Origin: DATKWF01 sp035529715
GTDB taxonomy: Bacteria > Chloroflexota > Dehalococcoidia > Dehalococcoidales > RBG-16-60-22
Reading direction: 5' to 3'
Assembly: GCA_035529715.1 (NCBI GenBank)
Contig: DATKWF010000067.1
Location: 1 to 23,656, forward strand
DNA length: 23,656 nucleotides
The notes beneath the pieces are model-generated. The model was not told the origin of the DNA, made no database searches, and worked only from the letters and a program-made list of their open reading frames with translations. This document shows, piece after piece, positions 1 through 7,270 of the stretch (the stretch's first letter is position 1; every line of letters starts with the position of its first letter). The translations under genes were made by a program, and so were the position numbers.

Positions 1-898
1 CTTTGTTACCACTGCCCTGAATAACCAGAGCCAGGACTTCAGTTAAGGGCTGACCGGCATGAAACAGGAGTGACATGCTGCGGCAGCAGCGGGCGAGTTC
101 GCCGAGATGGGTGATTCGCCCCAGCACCGGCAGCTTGAGCACCAGCTTATCCCGCTGGTACTGGCCAGCGGGAGTCTTGGCATAGATAAGAGCCGAGCCA
201 GCGACAATAAATAATCCCAGAAAAAGATAAAGCGAGTAATCCTTAAGATAGTTGCTGACATTGATGAGTACCTTGGTGGCAAGTGGCAGGTCAACGCCGA
301 GCGAGCCATATAAATCAGCGAAACCAGGCAGCACAAAGGTAACCAAAATCATTACCACCACCACGGTTACCACCGAAGTAATGACTGGATACAAAAGAGC
401 ATTCTTGGTTTCTTTGGTGGCGGCGATTTCCTTCTCAATATAATCGGCTATCTGCCTGAGTACAGTCTCCAGACCCCCGCTCTGCTCACCCACACCAACC
501 AGCCGGCAGTAAATGGGCGAGAAAATCTCCGGGTGATTACCCAGAGCTGTCGAGAGCTGATTGCCAGCACGAAGGTCAGATATTACTTCACTCAAGACCT
601 TTTTCAGGGTGCCGCTGGAGGTCTGACCCTGCAACAACCCCAGAGAGGTAACGATATCTATGCCCGATTCAAGAAGCAGAGCCAGGTTGCGGTAGAAAAG
701 TATTATCTCGGTCGGTTTTACCCAGGACAGGCGCGTTAAAAGTTTGCCCAGGCTAAGGAACGGGATAAATTGTTTCAGGTTAATTGCCTGGTAACCGGCA
801 TAGCTCAACAGGTCGACCGCTGCTTCCTCGCTTGCTGCCGATAACCTGCCTTTGACTATCTCTCCACTCTCGTTATAGGCTACATACTGGTAAACTAT
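1..898 (-). CDS. pilC: Type IV pilus/type II secretion inner-membrane platform protein (PilC/GspF family), partial, no canonical start
   Basis: Reading the minus strand from 898 gives 299 uninterrupted residues that run off the left edge; family members are usually about 400 residues. The N-terminus (YQYVAYNESGEIVKGRL) is the usual short region before the first T2SSF domain. That domain follows at about residues 61-185, ending in a membrane segment at about 172-195. A second membrane segment lies at about 222-240, and a second T2SSF repeat begins at about 268. Proteins of this family sit in the inner membrane and couple the PilB ATPase to pilin assembly. The gene lies about 60 bases downstream of pilB on the same strand. 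The oddity is the start: the codon where Met is expected (896-898) reads ATA, and an in-frame TGA lies at 905-907. The nearest GTG (906-908) and ATG (957-959) are out of frame. The next in-frame start is a TTG about 30 residues in, which would remove conserved sequence. PilC and GspF cannot be told apart here. Confidence 0.88.
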   Translation of the reverse strand, partial: MVYQYVAYNESGEIVKGRLSAASEEAAVDLLSYAGYQAINLKQFIPFLSLGKLLTRLSWVKPTEIILFYRNLALLLESGIDIVTSLGLLQGQTSSGTLKKVLSEVISDLRAGNQLSTALGNHPEIFSPIYCRLVGVGEQSGGLETVLRQIADYIEKEIAATKETKNALLYPVITSVVTVVVVMILVTFVLPGFADLYGSLGVDLPLATKVLINVSNYLKDYSLYLFLGLFIVAGSALIYAKTPAGQYQRDKLVLKLPVLGRITHLGELARCCRSMSLLFHAGQPLTEVLALVIQGSGNK

Positions 899-961
899 TA
901 GTCCTCACCCCCCAAACACTTAATCTCGGGTTTATCCCTGGTGATTTTTGAGAGTCCATCA

Positions 962-2482
962 CTAGTCTACCGAGTAGGCATTACGCAGGATTTCAGCAGG
1001 GGTGGTGGCATCTGCTTTTACTTTTAACATACCGTCTTTAATCAAGGGTACCATCCCCTCTTTAATTGCCTGATTATGCAGTTGAGCAGAGGTGTTACCG
1101 TTCAGCAACATCATTCTTATCTCGTCGCTCATATTCAGTATTTCAAAAATCCCCATTCGCCCCTGGTAGCCAGTATTGGCACATGACTTGCAGCCACTAC
1201 CGTAGAGGAACTCGCTTCGCTCTTCGCCGAGTTCCTTGGCATAGGTCATCCGCTCTATCAAAGGGACATTAACCAGATGCGCGCAATCGGGACAGGTCCG
1301 CCGCACCATCCGCTGGGCAACCACACCGATAAGCGCTGATGATACCATAAATGGTTCAATACCCAAATCAATGAGGCGGAGAACCACACCCACGGCGTCA
1401 TTGGCATGTATTGACGAGAGTACCAGATGCCCGGTAAGAGCCGACTGGACAGCAATCTGGGCGGTTTCGGCGTCACGTATCTCACCGACCAGTATCACAT
1501 CGGGGTCAAGACGCAGTATGGAGCGGAGCCCACTGGCAAAGGTAAGGCCAGCCCGGGGATTGACCTGAATCTGATTGATATCCTTAAAGCGGTACTCCAC
1601 CGGGTCTTCAACAGTGATGATATTCCGCCCGTCGTGGTCAAGGCAATTGACCGAGGCATAAAGAGTGGTGGTCTTACCAGCCCCGGTGGGGCCGCTGATT
1701 AGAATCATGCCATAGGGAACTTTAAGCATTTCCTCATACCTGGCCAGGCTCTCCGGGAAAAATCCCAGGTCGGTGAGGTTCATCAAAGCTCTGGATTTAT
1801 CCAGAAGCCGTAAAGTCGCCATCTCGCCATAGACGGTGGCTATGGTGCCAACCCGAATATCTATTGACCGGCGACCCTTAGTCTTAATGGAAAACTGACC
1901 GTCCTGAGGACGGTGGTGGTCAGCAATGTTCATATTAGCCAGGATTTTAATTCGGGAAATAAGGGGGATTACCGTCGCCAGGGGCAGGGAGAGCATGTCG
2001 TGCAGAGTACCGTCAATGCGATAGCGTACTCGCAGTTTGTCTTCCTGCGGCTGAAGATGGATATCAGATGCCCGGGCTTTGACCGCCTCATCAATAATCA
2101 GCGACAGAGCCTGAGCTACCGGGGCATCGGTTACCATGCCCAGTTTTATTCTATCTTCAGCCGTCTCACTCGGCAGCGAGATATTGGAAATCTGCCTCTC
2201 TATTTCCTCATAGGACTGGTAATTGAAATCAATGGCATCCTGGATTTGCTCAGCACTGGCTACCTCAGGTTCGATGCGCTTCTGGCTCTGTGTTGCCAAT
2301 GCCTCAAGAGCAAAGATATCTGTCGGGTTTGCCATAGCTACATGCAGAACATCACTATCTACTTCCAGGGGAATGACAATGTACTTCCTGGCCATTGCCT
2401 CAGGAATCAATTGCAGGGCTTCAGGCTGAATTGAATGCTTGCGTAACCTGGCCCGAGGCTCCTTTACCGTAACATCAGGCAT
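962..2482 (-). CDS. pilB: Type IV pilus assembly/type II secretion ATPase (PilB/GspE family)
   Basis: The product is a 506-residue hexameric ATPase of the secretion NTPase family that powers pilin polymerisation or pseudopilus assembly at the cytoplasmic face. An MshEN-type N-terminal domain covers about residues 15-90. The catalytic core has Walker A GPTGAGKT at 264-271, an Asp box (TVEDPVEY) at 290-297, Walker B with Glu334 (DPDVILVGEIRD) and a His box ending SSIHAND at 356-362. A zinc-binding tetracysteine motif (Cys397, 400, 431, 434) is typical of PilB and GspE and is absent from the retraction ATPase PilT. The ATG is preceded by AGGAG with a 10-base gap. Length is slightly below the usual 550-570, owing to a short N-terminus. 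The pilC gene follows on the same strand. I chose pilB over gspE by habit for this lineage; the sequence alone does not settle it. Confidence 0.95.
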   Translation of the reverse strand: MPDVTVKEPRARLRKHSIQPEALQLIPEAMARKYIVIPLEVDSDVLHVAMANPTDIFALEALATQSQKRIEPEVASAEQIQDAIDFNYQSYEEIERQISNISLPSETAEDRIKLGMVTDAPVAQALSLIIDEAVKARASDIHLQPQEDKLRVRYRIDGTLHDMLSLPLATVIPLISRIKILANMNIADHHRPQDGQFSIKTKGRRSIDIRVGTIATVYGEMATLRLLDKSRALMNLTDLGFFPESLARYEEMLKVPYGMILISGPTGAGKTTTLYASVNCLDHDGRNIITVEDPVEYRFKDINQIQVNPRAGLTFASGLRSILRLDPDVILVGEIRDAETAQIAVQSALTGHLVLSSIHANDAVGVVLRLIDLGIEPFMVSSALIGVVAQRMVRRTCPDCAHLVNVPLIERMTYAKELGEERSEFLYGSGCKSCANTGYQGRMGIFEILNMSDEIRMMLLNGNTSAQLHNQAIKEGMVPLIKDGMLKVKADATTPAEILRNAYSVD

Positions 2483-2801
2483 AATAAGTTTTCTCCTATT
2501 CTAGATAAAAACACCCTCCGCAAGCTTTATCTTATATAGCCCCTCCGATGTTTACAATAGCTCTTTGGTCATGGGAAATTCGTTCATTCTCCTTTAATCT
2601 AGCGGGGTTTTCTCACTCTTACGCCAAAAGGGCGCACTAAATCATCACAAAAAAATCACATAAAGCTAAAAGGAAAATAATAATTTTTTCTTTGCAGCTT
2701 CATTTAATGGGGCAGGTATGTTGACATAACTAGACATATAGTGGTAAAAGTGGTAATATTCATCCGTTGATTTAGTAAACTACCTGATAGTGAGGATTGC
2801 G
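2483..2801. other. Divergent intergenic region between pilB and the xer-type recombinase gene
   Basis: This AT-rich stretch of about 320 bases separates divergently transcribed genes and must hold both promoters. A plus-strand promoter candidate is listed separately. On the minus strand, TATAAG (2531-2536) is a possible -10, but the best -35 (TTGTAA, 2552-2557) is only 15 bases away, so it is weak. No additional open frame of substance was found. Bases 2774-2795 closely match 23504-23525 near the right end (20 of 22 identical, core CCTGATAGTGAGG). Confidence 0.6.
2721..2750 (+). promoter_or_regulatory. Candidate sigma-70-type promoter for the recombinase operon
   Basis: A perfect TTGACA at 2721-2726 is followed after 18 bases by TAAAAG (2745-2750), preceded by TG at the extended -10 position. 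Transcription would begin near 2757, about 45 bases before the favoured start codon. An alternative extended -10 (TGG TAATAT, 2754-2759) lacks a correctly spaced -35. Confidence 0.45.
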
Positions 2802-3710
2802 GTGAGAGAAGAAATTAACAGTTTTTTAAACTACCTGGCGGTGGAGAAGGGCTTTTCGGAAAACACGCTGGCTGCCTATCAGAACGACCTGCATCAGATG
2901 GCCAGCTTTGCTGAGGAAGAAGCCACCAAGCAGGGTTCTATGCCTTCATGGACAAACTTCGGCCGGCAGGGAATGCTTAGCTATCTGCTTAACCTTAAAG
3001 AGAGGAACTATGCGTCTACCACCATCGCCCGCAAGGTAGCTGCCGCCCGGTCCTTCTTCGGCTTCATGTTAGCCGAAGGTATTATCAAGGCTGACCCGAC
3101 GGAGAACATGAGTTCACCAACGGTGGGGAAGTCATTACCCAAGCCCATATCAATCAGTCAGGTCCGTCAATTACTGGACCAGCCAGCCAAGCTATCCACA
3201 CCGGAAGCAAAGAGAGACCGGGCGATGCTACAGTTACTGTACGCCAGTGGTATGAGAATAAGTGAACTGGTCTCGCTGAACCTGGGTGACGTGGATACAG
3301 AAGGTGGTTATGTGCGCTGCTTTGGCAAGGGGCACAAGGAGCGTGTTATCCCTATTCATGAACAGGCCGCCATGGCAGTCAAAGAATATGCGGAGAATAC
3401 ACGTCCGAAACTGTTACATAATAAAAGCGAGACAGCTCTTTTCCTCAACCCCCGCGGGGACAGACTAACCAGGCAGGGCTTCTGGCAAAAGCTGAAGGAG
3501 TATGCCAAGTCGGCTAATCTGGATATTCACATCAGCCCCCACACGCTGAGGCATAGTTTTGCCACTCACATGCTGAGCGGCGGCGCTGACCTGAGGGCGG
3601 TTCAAGAATTACTGGGGCATGCTAACATATCCACCACGCAGGTTTATACCCATCTGACCAGCGAACATGTCCGACGCACTTATGAAAAGTCCCACCCCAG
3701 AGCCAAATAG
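2802..3710 (+). CDS. xerD: Tyrosine recombinase, XerC/XerD family
   Basis: The product is 302 residues from the GTG at 2802. Xer recombinases resolve chromosome dimers at dif by cutting and rejoining DNA through a catalytic tyrosine. An N-terminal SAM-like core-binding domain covers about residues 5-90. The catalytic domain carries the full set: Arg152 (ASGMRISELV), Lys176 (GKGHKERV), His247 and Arg250 (HTLRHSFATH), His273 (LLGHANISTTQ) and the nucleophile Tyr282 (VYTHL). Length is normal (about 300). The GTG at 2802 is preferred over the in-frame GTG at 2790 because GAGG (2792-2795) lies 6 bases before 2802, whereas 2790 has no ribosome site. It is the first gene of a plus-strand run, divergent from pilB. 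The whole chromosome would be needed to say XerC or XerD, and nothing nearby suggests an integron or mobile element. Confidence 0.93.
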   Translation: MREEINSFLNYLAVEKGFSENTLAAYQNDLHQMASFAEEEATKQGSMPSWTNFGRQGMLSYLLNLKERNYASTTIARKVAAARSFFGFMLAEGIIKADPTENMSSPTVGKSLPKPISISQVRQLLDQPAKLSTPEAKRDRAMLQLLYASGMRISELVSLNLGDVDTEGGYVRCFGKGHKERVIPIHEQAAMAVKEYAENTRPKLLHNKSETALFLNPRGDRLTRQGFWQKLKEYAKSANLDIHISPHTLRHSFATHMLSGGADLRAVQELLGHANISTTQVYTHLTSEHVRRTYEKSHPRAK

Positions 3711-3765
3711 TGTGTCGGGATTAATAAAGATTAAGTATTACGGATAAGAGAAGAGGAGTCACTAA

Positions 3766-4059
3766 ATGCCTGGTAAATCACAACACGGTAAAAGAAAGCA
3801 CTCATTCCGTGATAAAAAAAAGAGGAGCCGACAGTACACTTCAGTCGCAACTTCTCAGCAGCCGGTAGCTGCGCAAGCTGTTGAGCCGGCTGCCGCTCCC
3901 AAGCCATCGGCTCCGCCAGTAAGCGTGCCAACCCCGACAGCAAAGACAAAGACAATCACTGCGCGGTACCCCTATATAATTGCCGAACTGCGAAGATTCG
4001 GCATTCTGGCCGGGATAATGGTGGTCGTTCTCATTGTGCTAGCTTTGGTCATATCCTAG
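3766..4059 (+). CDS. Small Pro/Ala-rich single-pass membrane protein of unknown function
   Basis: The 97-residue product starts with ATG behind a strong GAGGAG site. Residues 1-25 are very basic (many Lys, Arg and His). Residues 27-60 are a low-complexity Ala/Pro/Val linker. A single hydrophobic helix (about 76-96, ILAGIMVVVLIVLALVIS) ends the protein, so it should be tail-anchored with its charged N-terminus in the cytoplasm. The basic head could contact nucleic acid or acidic lipid, but that is speculation. I do not recognise a named family. The gene starts 55 bases after the recombinase gene and ends 19 bases before pcm, which supports a real gene in the same transcript. Confidence 0.75.
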   Translation: MPGKSQHGKRKHSFRDKKKRSRQYTSVATSQQPVAAQAVEPAAAPKPSAPPVSVPTPTAKTKTITARYPYIIAELRRFGILAGIMVVVLIVLALVIS

Positions 4060-4078
4060 CCTTGTCCTGGCGGTTATT

Positions 4079-4714
4079 ATGGATTTGGAAGCGGCAAGAG
4101 CCTCGTTAATTGAGCACCTCAGCGCTGAAATTAAAGACAAGCGTGTTTTATCAGCGATGTCCCGTATACCCCGGGAACGATTCGTGCCCCCGGAAAGTCA
4201 GCACCTTGCCTATGAAGATATTCCACTCCCCATCGGTCTAGGGCAGACAATTTCACAACCTTTTATCATTGCCCTGATGACTGAAGCACTGGAACTTACC
4301 GGCAGTGAAAAGGTACTGGAAGTAGGTACCGGCAGCGGCTACCAGTCAGCTATTCTCGCTGAGTTGACCCGCCTGGTGGTTACCGTGGAGCGCCTGTCTG
4401 CCCTGTTTAAGTCAGCCAGGCAGGTACTGGCTGACCTGGGCTACAGCAACGTTGAAGTCCATCTCGCCGGAGAAACGCTGGGGTGGCTGGAGGGGGCACC
4501 CTATGATGCCATAATAGTTACCGCCGCAGCACCGAAAGTGCCGACCGGCCTTCTGGCGCAATTAGCCGTTGGGGGGCGGCTGGTAATTCCGGTGGGCTCA
4601 CGCTATCTGCAGGAGCTGTATAAAATCACCAAGCGAAAGAGGAAAAACAGTGTTGAAAACCTGGGCGGCTGCCGATTTGTTTCCTTAATCGGCAGGGGTG
4701 CCTGGGATGAATAA
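4079..4714 (+). CDS. pcm: Protein-L-isoaspartate O-methyltransferase
   Basis: The 211-residue cytoplasmic enzyme transfers a methyl group from S-adenosylmethionine to isoaspartyl residues in damaged proteins, starting their repair. Family hallmarks are visible: RIPRERFVP at 29-37, the active-site loop GQTISQP at 55-61, and SAM-binding motif I (EVGTGSGYQSA) at 81-91. Later come VERL (about 103) and the strand YDAIIVTAAAP followed by GGRLVIPVG. Length matches the family (about 205-215). The ATG has a modest GGCGG site 6 bases upstream. It lies in the plus-strand operon between the small membrane protein and the nitroreductase. Confidence 0.93.
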   Translation: MDLEAARASLIEHLSAEIKDKRVLSAMSRIPRERFVPPESQHLAYEDIPLPIGLGQTISQPFIIALMTEALELTGSEKVLEVGTGSGYQSAILAELTRLVVTVERLSALFKSARQVLADLGYSNVEVHLAGETLGWLEGAPYDAIIVTAAAPKVPTGLLAQLAVGGRLVIPVGSRYLQELYKITKRKRKNSVENLGGCRFVSLIGRGAWDE

Positions 4715-4741
4715 AAAATTTTGGTTATAAGGAGAATAAGC

Positions 4742-5290
4742 TTGGAAGTTCTGGAAGCAATTAGAAGCAGGAGAAGCATTCGTAAGTATAAGACTGACCC
4801 GATAGATGACAAAACTTTGGGGGAGGTTCTGGAAGCTGCCCATTGGGCACCATCCTGGGCCAATACCCAGTGCTGGAGATTTATCGTGGTGCGGGATAAC
4901 GATGTAAAAAGTAAACTCGCCGATACCATAAATGTCAACAATCCAGCCACGGACGCCGTTAGAAAGGCACCGGTGGTAATTGCCGCTTGCGCTGAGCTAG
5001 GTAGAGCCGGCATCTACGATGGAGTGCCCGCTACCGATAAGGGTGACTGGTTTATGTTTGATGTGGCGCTGGCCATGCAAAACCTGGTATTAGCCGCCCA
5101 CTCGCTGGGGTTGGGCACAGTATACGTTGGGCGTGCCGATGCTAAAGAAGCCGCCAAAATTTTAGAGATACCGGAAGGTTATTGTTTCGTGGCATTGACT
5201 CCCCTTGGTTACCCCGACCAGGTACGTGACCCGAGACCAAGGAAGGAACTTTCTGAAATCGTTTTTTATGATAAATTCGGCGCTGATTAG
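4742..5290 (+). CDS. Nitroreductase family FMN-dependent oxidoreductase
   Basis: The 182-residue product belongs to the flavin-binding nitroreductase superfamily, which reduces nitro compounds, quinones or other acceptors with NAD(P)H. FMN-contact motifs are RSRRSIRKY at 8-16, HWAPSWANTQCW at 34-45 and LGLGTVYVG in the C-terminal half; residues about 112-125 give the usual dimer helix (DVALAMQNLVLAAHS). The start is decided by the ribosome site: AAGGAG (4729-4734) lies 7 bases before the TTG at 4742. A longer frame from TTG 4721 contains that site within its own coding sequence and has none before it. The natural substrate cannot be read from sequence. The gene starts 27 bases after pcm. Confidence 0.9.
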   Translation: MEVLEAIRSRRSIRKYKTDPIDDKTLGEVLEAAHWAPSWANTQCWRFIVVRDNDVKSKLADTINVNNPATDAVRKAPVVIAACAELGRAGIYDGVPATDKGDWFMFDVALAMQNLVLAAHSLGLGTVYVGRADAKEAAKILEIPEGYCFVALTPLGYPDQVRDPRPRKELSEIVFYDKFGAD

Positions 5291-5302
5291 GACGCTGCTT
5301 AT

Positions 5303-5851
5303 ATGAGCTACAAACACTGGATATACATCGCTACCGGGCTATTCGGCATCGGTATGGTGCTGGGGTTGCTGGTGCCAGTCGGCGTGGCCGACCTTTTTGG
5401 TGAAGAACTGACTGCGCTTGAAGAACTGGCGGCTATTTTGGGTCCATTCCAAATCACCACCGCCGTATTTATCTTCATCAAGAATGTATCCGCTCTGCTG
5501 GTGAGCTTCATGTTCAGCCCATTCCTCTGCCTGCTGCCTATCCTGGCTTTAACCGTAAACGGCTGGCTTCTCTCCTTCGTCTCAGTAGCGGTAGTTCAGG
5601 AAGAATCACTCGGTCTTCTGCTGGCTGGTATACTGCCTCACGGCATCATCGAAATCCCGGCTCTAATCATTGGCGAGGCAGCGGCTCTCAGTTCAGGCGT
5701 GTTGATAATAGCCGCCCTGTTTTCAAAAGGGAGAAGTAACCGGCTGCTGCCCGGCCTGAAACTAAACTTGAAGTATCTTCTGCTGGCCTGCCTTCTGCTT
5801 CTGCCAGCAGCTGTCATTGAAACATACGTTACGCCGCTATTGCTAACCTAA
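5303..5851 (+). CDS. Stage II sporulation protein M (SpoIIM/DUF95) family membrane protein
   Basis: The 182-residue polytopic membrane protein has about five hydrophobic helices (about 7-29, 50-68, 69-95, 103-140 and 155-175). The segment AGILPHGIIEIPALIIGEAAAL in the second half and the late Glu-Thr-Tyr before the C-terminus (ETYVTP) are the recurring signature of the SpoIIM family. In Bacillus, SpoIIM belongs to the engulfment peptidoglycan machinery. Relatives are widespread in non-sporulating bacteria and archaea, where their job is unclear, so sporulation should not be inferred. The start is an ATG 12 bases after the nitroreductase stop, with only a weak AGGA site. The next two genes also encode envelope proteins. 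Confidence 0.82.
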   Translation: MSYKHWIYIATGLFGIGMVLGLLVPVGVADLFGEELTALEELAAILGPFQITTAVFIFIKNVSALLVSFMFSPFLCLLPILALTVNGWLLSFVSVAVVQEESLGLLLAGILPHGIIEIPALIIGEAAALSSGVLIIAALFSKGRSNRLLPGLKLNLKYLLLACLLLLPAAVIETYVTPLLLT

Positions 5852-5869
5852 TATAAAGGAGGGTTTTCT

Positions 5870-6355
5870 ATGAATGAGCTAGGTTTAGTAGTACCTTACT
5901 GGCTAATGGTGCTGCTGTGGATGGCTAAAACCATATGGCTGGTCTTCATTTGCACTATTCTTGCCTGGCTTGGCATCAGGGCGATGGATGCGCTTACTCC
6001 TCACATTCCTCACCGCCAGCGCATTGGCGAGAGTCCGGTTGCCACCGGACTGTTCATTGCCGGCTTCTTTATCCTCACCGGACTGGTTATCCACGGGGCT
6101 ATCACCGCCCCGACGGTCGTTGGTGGCCCGCTGCTGGGATACTTTTTTGACTTCAGGAGACTGGGGCTACTGGCTATATGTTTTGTGGTAAGCCTGCTTA
6201 TCGGTATAGCCCTGTTCTACCTCATGGATAAGCTGACACCCAAAATACCTTTTGCCAAAATTGAAAAGGAGCCGGTAGCGGTGGGAATTCACGTTTTTGG
6301 CTATCTCGTTTTCTTTGGACTGATACTCCATGCCGCCCTGACCACACCGCTGTGA
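5870..6355 (+). CDS. DUF350-like (UPF0719) duplicated four-helix membrane protein
   Basis: The 161-residue protein starts behind a strong AAGGAGGG site and contains an obvious internal duplication. Each half has a hydrophobic helix, then Met-Asp-x-Leu-Thr-Pro-(H/K)-Ile-Pro, a basic stretch, Pro-Val-Ala-x-Gly and a second helix ending Gly-Leu-x-(I/L)-His-(G/A)-A. The copies sit at about residues 39-83 and 119-160. This pattern of paired helices with a polar TP...PVA hinge resembles DUF350 proteins such as YjfL; that assignment is from memory of the family and is not certain. The function of the family is unknown. It lies 18 bases after the SpoIIM-like gene and 12 before the transglutaminase-like gene, so the three are probably co-translated. 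Confidence 0.7.
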   Translation: MNELGLVVPYWLMVLLWMAKTIWLVFICTILAWLGIRAMDALTPHIPHRQRIGESPVATGLFIAGFFILTGLVIHGAITAPTVVGGPLLGYFFDFRRLGLLAICFVVSLLIGIALFYLMDKLTPKIPFAKIEKEPVAVGIHVFGYLVFFGLILHAALTTPL

Positions 6356-6367
6356 TATTGAGGTATT

Positions 6368-7195
6368 ATGAAGACAGCCAAGTTTTTAATAGTCCTGATA
6401 CTGGTTCTGGTTGCCGGATTAACTGCCACCGGCTATGCCTCAGCGACGCCATCGTCAGATTTCCGTGAGCTGGATGATGACATATTTGATGAATGGGGAA
6501 TATGCCGAACCAGAGCCGCCGGTGAAGACGGCTTTTACCAGATATCCAAGACAGGTTTCCGCCCGGTTATCGCTTTTGAGAGCCTGGGTGAAGAAACTAA
6601 TCTCGCCTACAGTCTGGGCAAGCAGATGGCCGATGAATACCCGGACCGACTGCAAAGAGCCGAAAAGATATTCTATTTTGTGCGTAACCGGGTAAACTAC
6701 ACCGCAGATATTGACCAGTTCAAGCATGATGAGTTTGCCCAGAATGCCGATGAGATGGCGGCCACTATTGATAAAAATGGGGTTGGCCATGGTGATTGCG
6801 AAGACAGCGCCGTACTGCTGGCAGTAATGTATAAAGGTGCCGGGTACCGCTCAGCCATAGCGGTCGGGCCCGGCCACACCGCTGCCCTGGTCTACCTGCC
6901 TGAATACAAAAAGGCTTCGGTCTTTGAGCTGGAGGGTGAGCCGGGCTGGGTCTGGGCGGAGGCAACCGGTAAAAAGAACCCGCTGGGCTGGGTACCCAAA
7001 GAGTTTATCAATGCTGAGATGGCTGCCTACGAAATATCGGGAGAGGCAGTAGCTCCGGCCAAAACGACCACCGCCCCTTTGACCGCCATCACCAAGACTG
7101 GCGGGGGCAGCGCATCTTTCCCGTTTCCCTTCTTCGGCGTAATCGGTCTGCTGTGGTTCCTCTCCATGTTCCGGAGAAGAAGGCGCGTGCGGTAA
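6368..7195 (+). CDS. Secreted, C-terminally anchored transglutaminase-like cysteine protein
   Basis: The 275-residue product begins with a signal peptide (about 1-26, Lys then a long hydrophobic core). Residues about 80-215 form a transglutaminase/papain-like fold with a likely triad of Cys144 (GHGDCEDSA), His170 (VGPGHTAALV) and Glu198 (WVWAEATG). A Thr/Ala/Gly-rich linker (about 228-248) leads to a terminal hydrophobic helix (about 249-266) and an RRRRR tail, so the domain should face outward while held in the membrane. Members of this broad superfamily can be peptidases, amidases or cross-linkers; the substrate is unknown. GAGGT precedes the ATG. It ends the run of envelope genes, and EF-G follows from its own promoter. 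Confidence 0.83.
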   Translation: MKTAKFLIVLILVLVAGLTATGYASATPSSDFRELDDDIFDEWGICRTRAAGEDGFYQISKTGFRPVIAFESLGEETNLAYSLGKQMADEYPDRLQRAEKIFYFVRNRVNYTADIDQFKHDEFAQNADEMAATIDKNGVGHGDCEDSAVLLAVMYKGAGYRSAIAVGPGHTAALVYLPEYKKASVFELEGEPGWVWAEATGKKNPLGWVPKEFINAEMAAYEISGEAVAPAKTTTAPLTAITKTGGGSASFPFPFFGVIGLLWFLSMFRRRRRVR

Positions 7196-7205
7196 ATCAA
7201 CTAAC

Positions 7206-7235
7206 TTGCTGTATCCGCTCAACTGCGAGTATAAT
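7206..7235 (+). promoter_or_regulatory. Candidate promoter for the EF-G-like gene
   Basis: A perfect -10 TATAAT (7230-7235) lies 18 bases after TTGCTG (7206-7211, 4 of 6 matches). The predicted start near 7242 leaves about 29 bases before the ATG at 7271, which carries AGGTGAT at 7261-7267. Confidence 0.6.
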
Positions 7236-7270
7236 AGTTGTCGGACAATTTCTCTGTGGCAGGTGATTAG

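Noticed and set aside
1913..2434. 173-residue plus-strand open frame
   Set aside because: It lies entirely inside pilB on the opposite strand, resembles no family and has no ribosome site; an antisense shadow.
2790..2801. Upstream GTG start for the recombinase
   Set aside because: It has no ribosome site, whereas GAGG is correctly placed for the GTG at 2802.
2802..3710. Xer recombinase as the integrase of a mobile element
   Set aside because: It has normal XerC/D length and residues, with no attachment-site repeats, tRNA gene or cargo genes beside it.
4721..4741. Upstream TTG start for the nitroreductase
   Set aside because: The AAGGAG ribosome site lies inside this extension and serves the TTG at 4742.
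5303..5851. SpoIIM-like protein as evidence of sporulation
   Set aside because: The family is common in non-spore-formers and no other sporulation gene is present.
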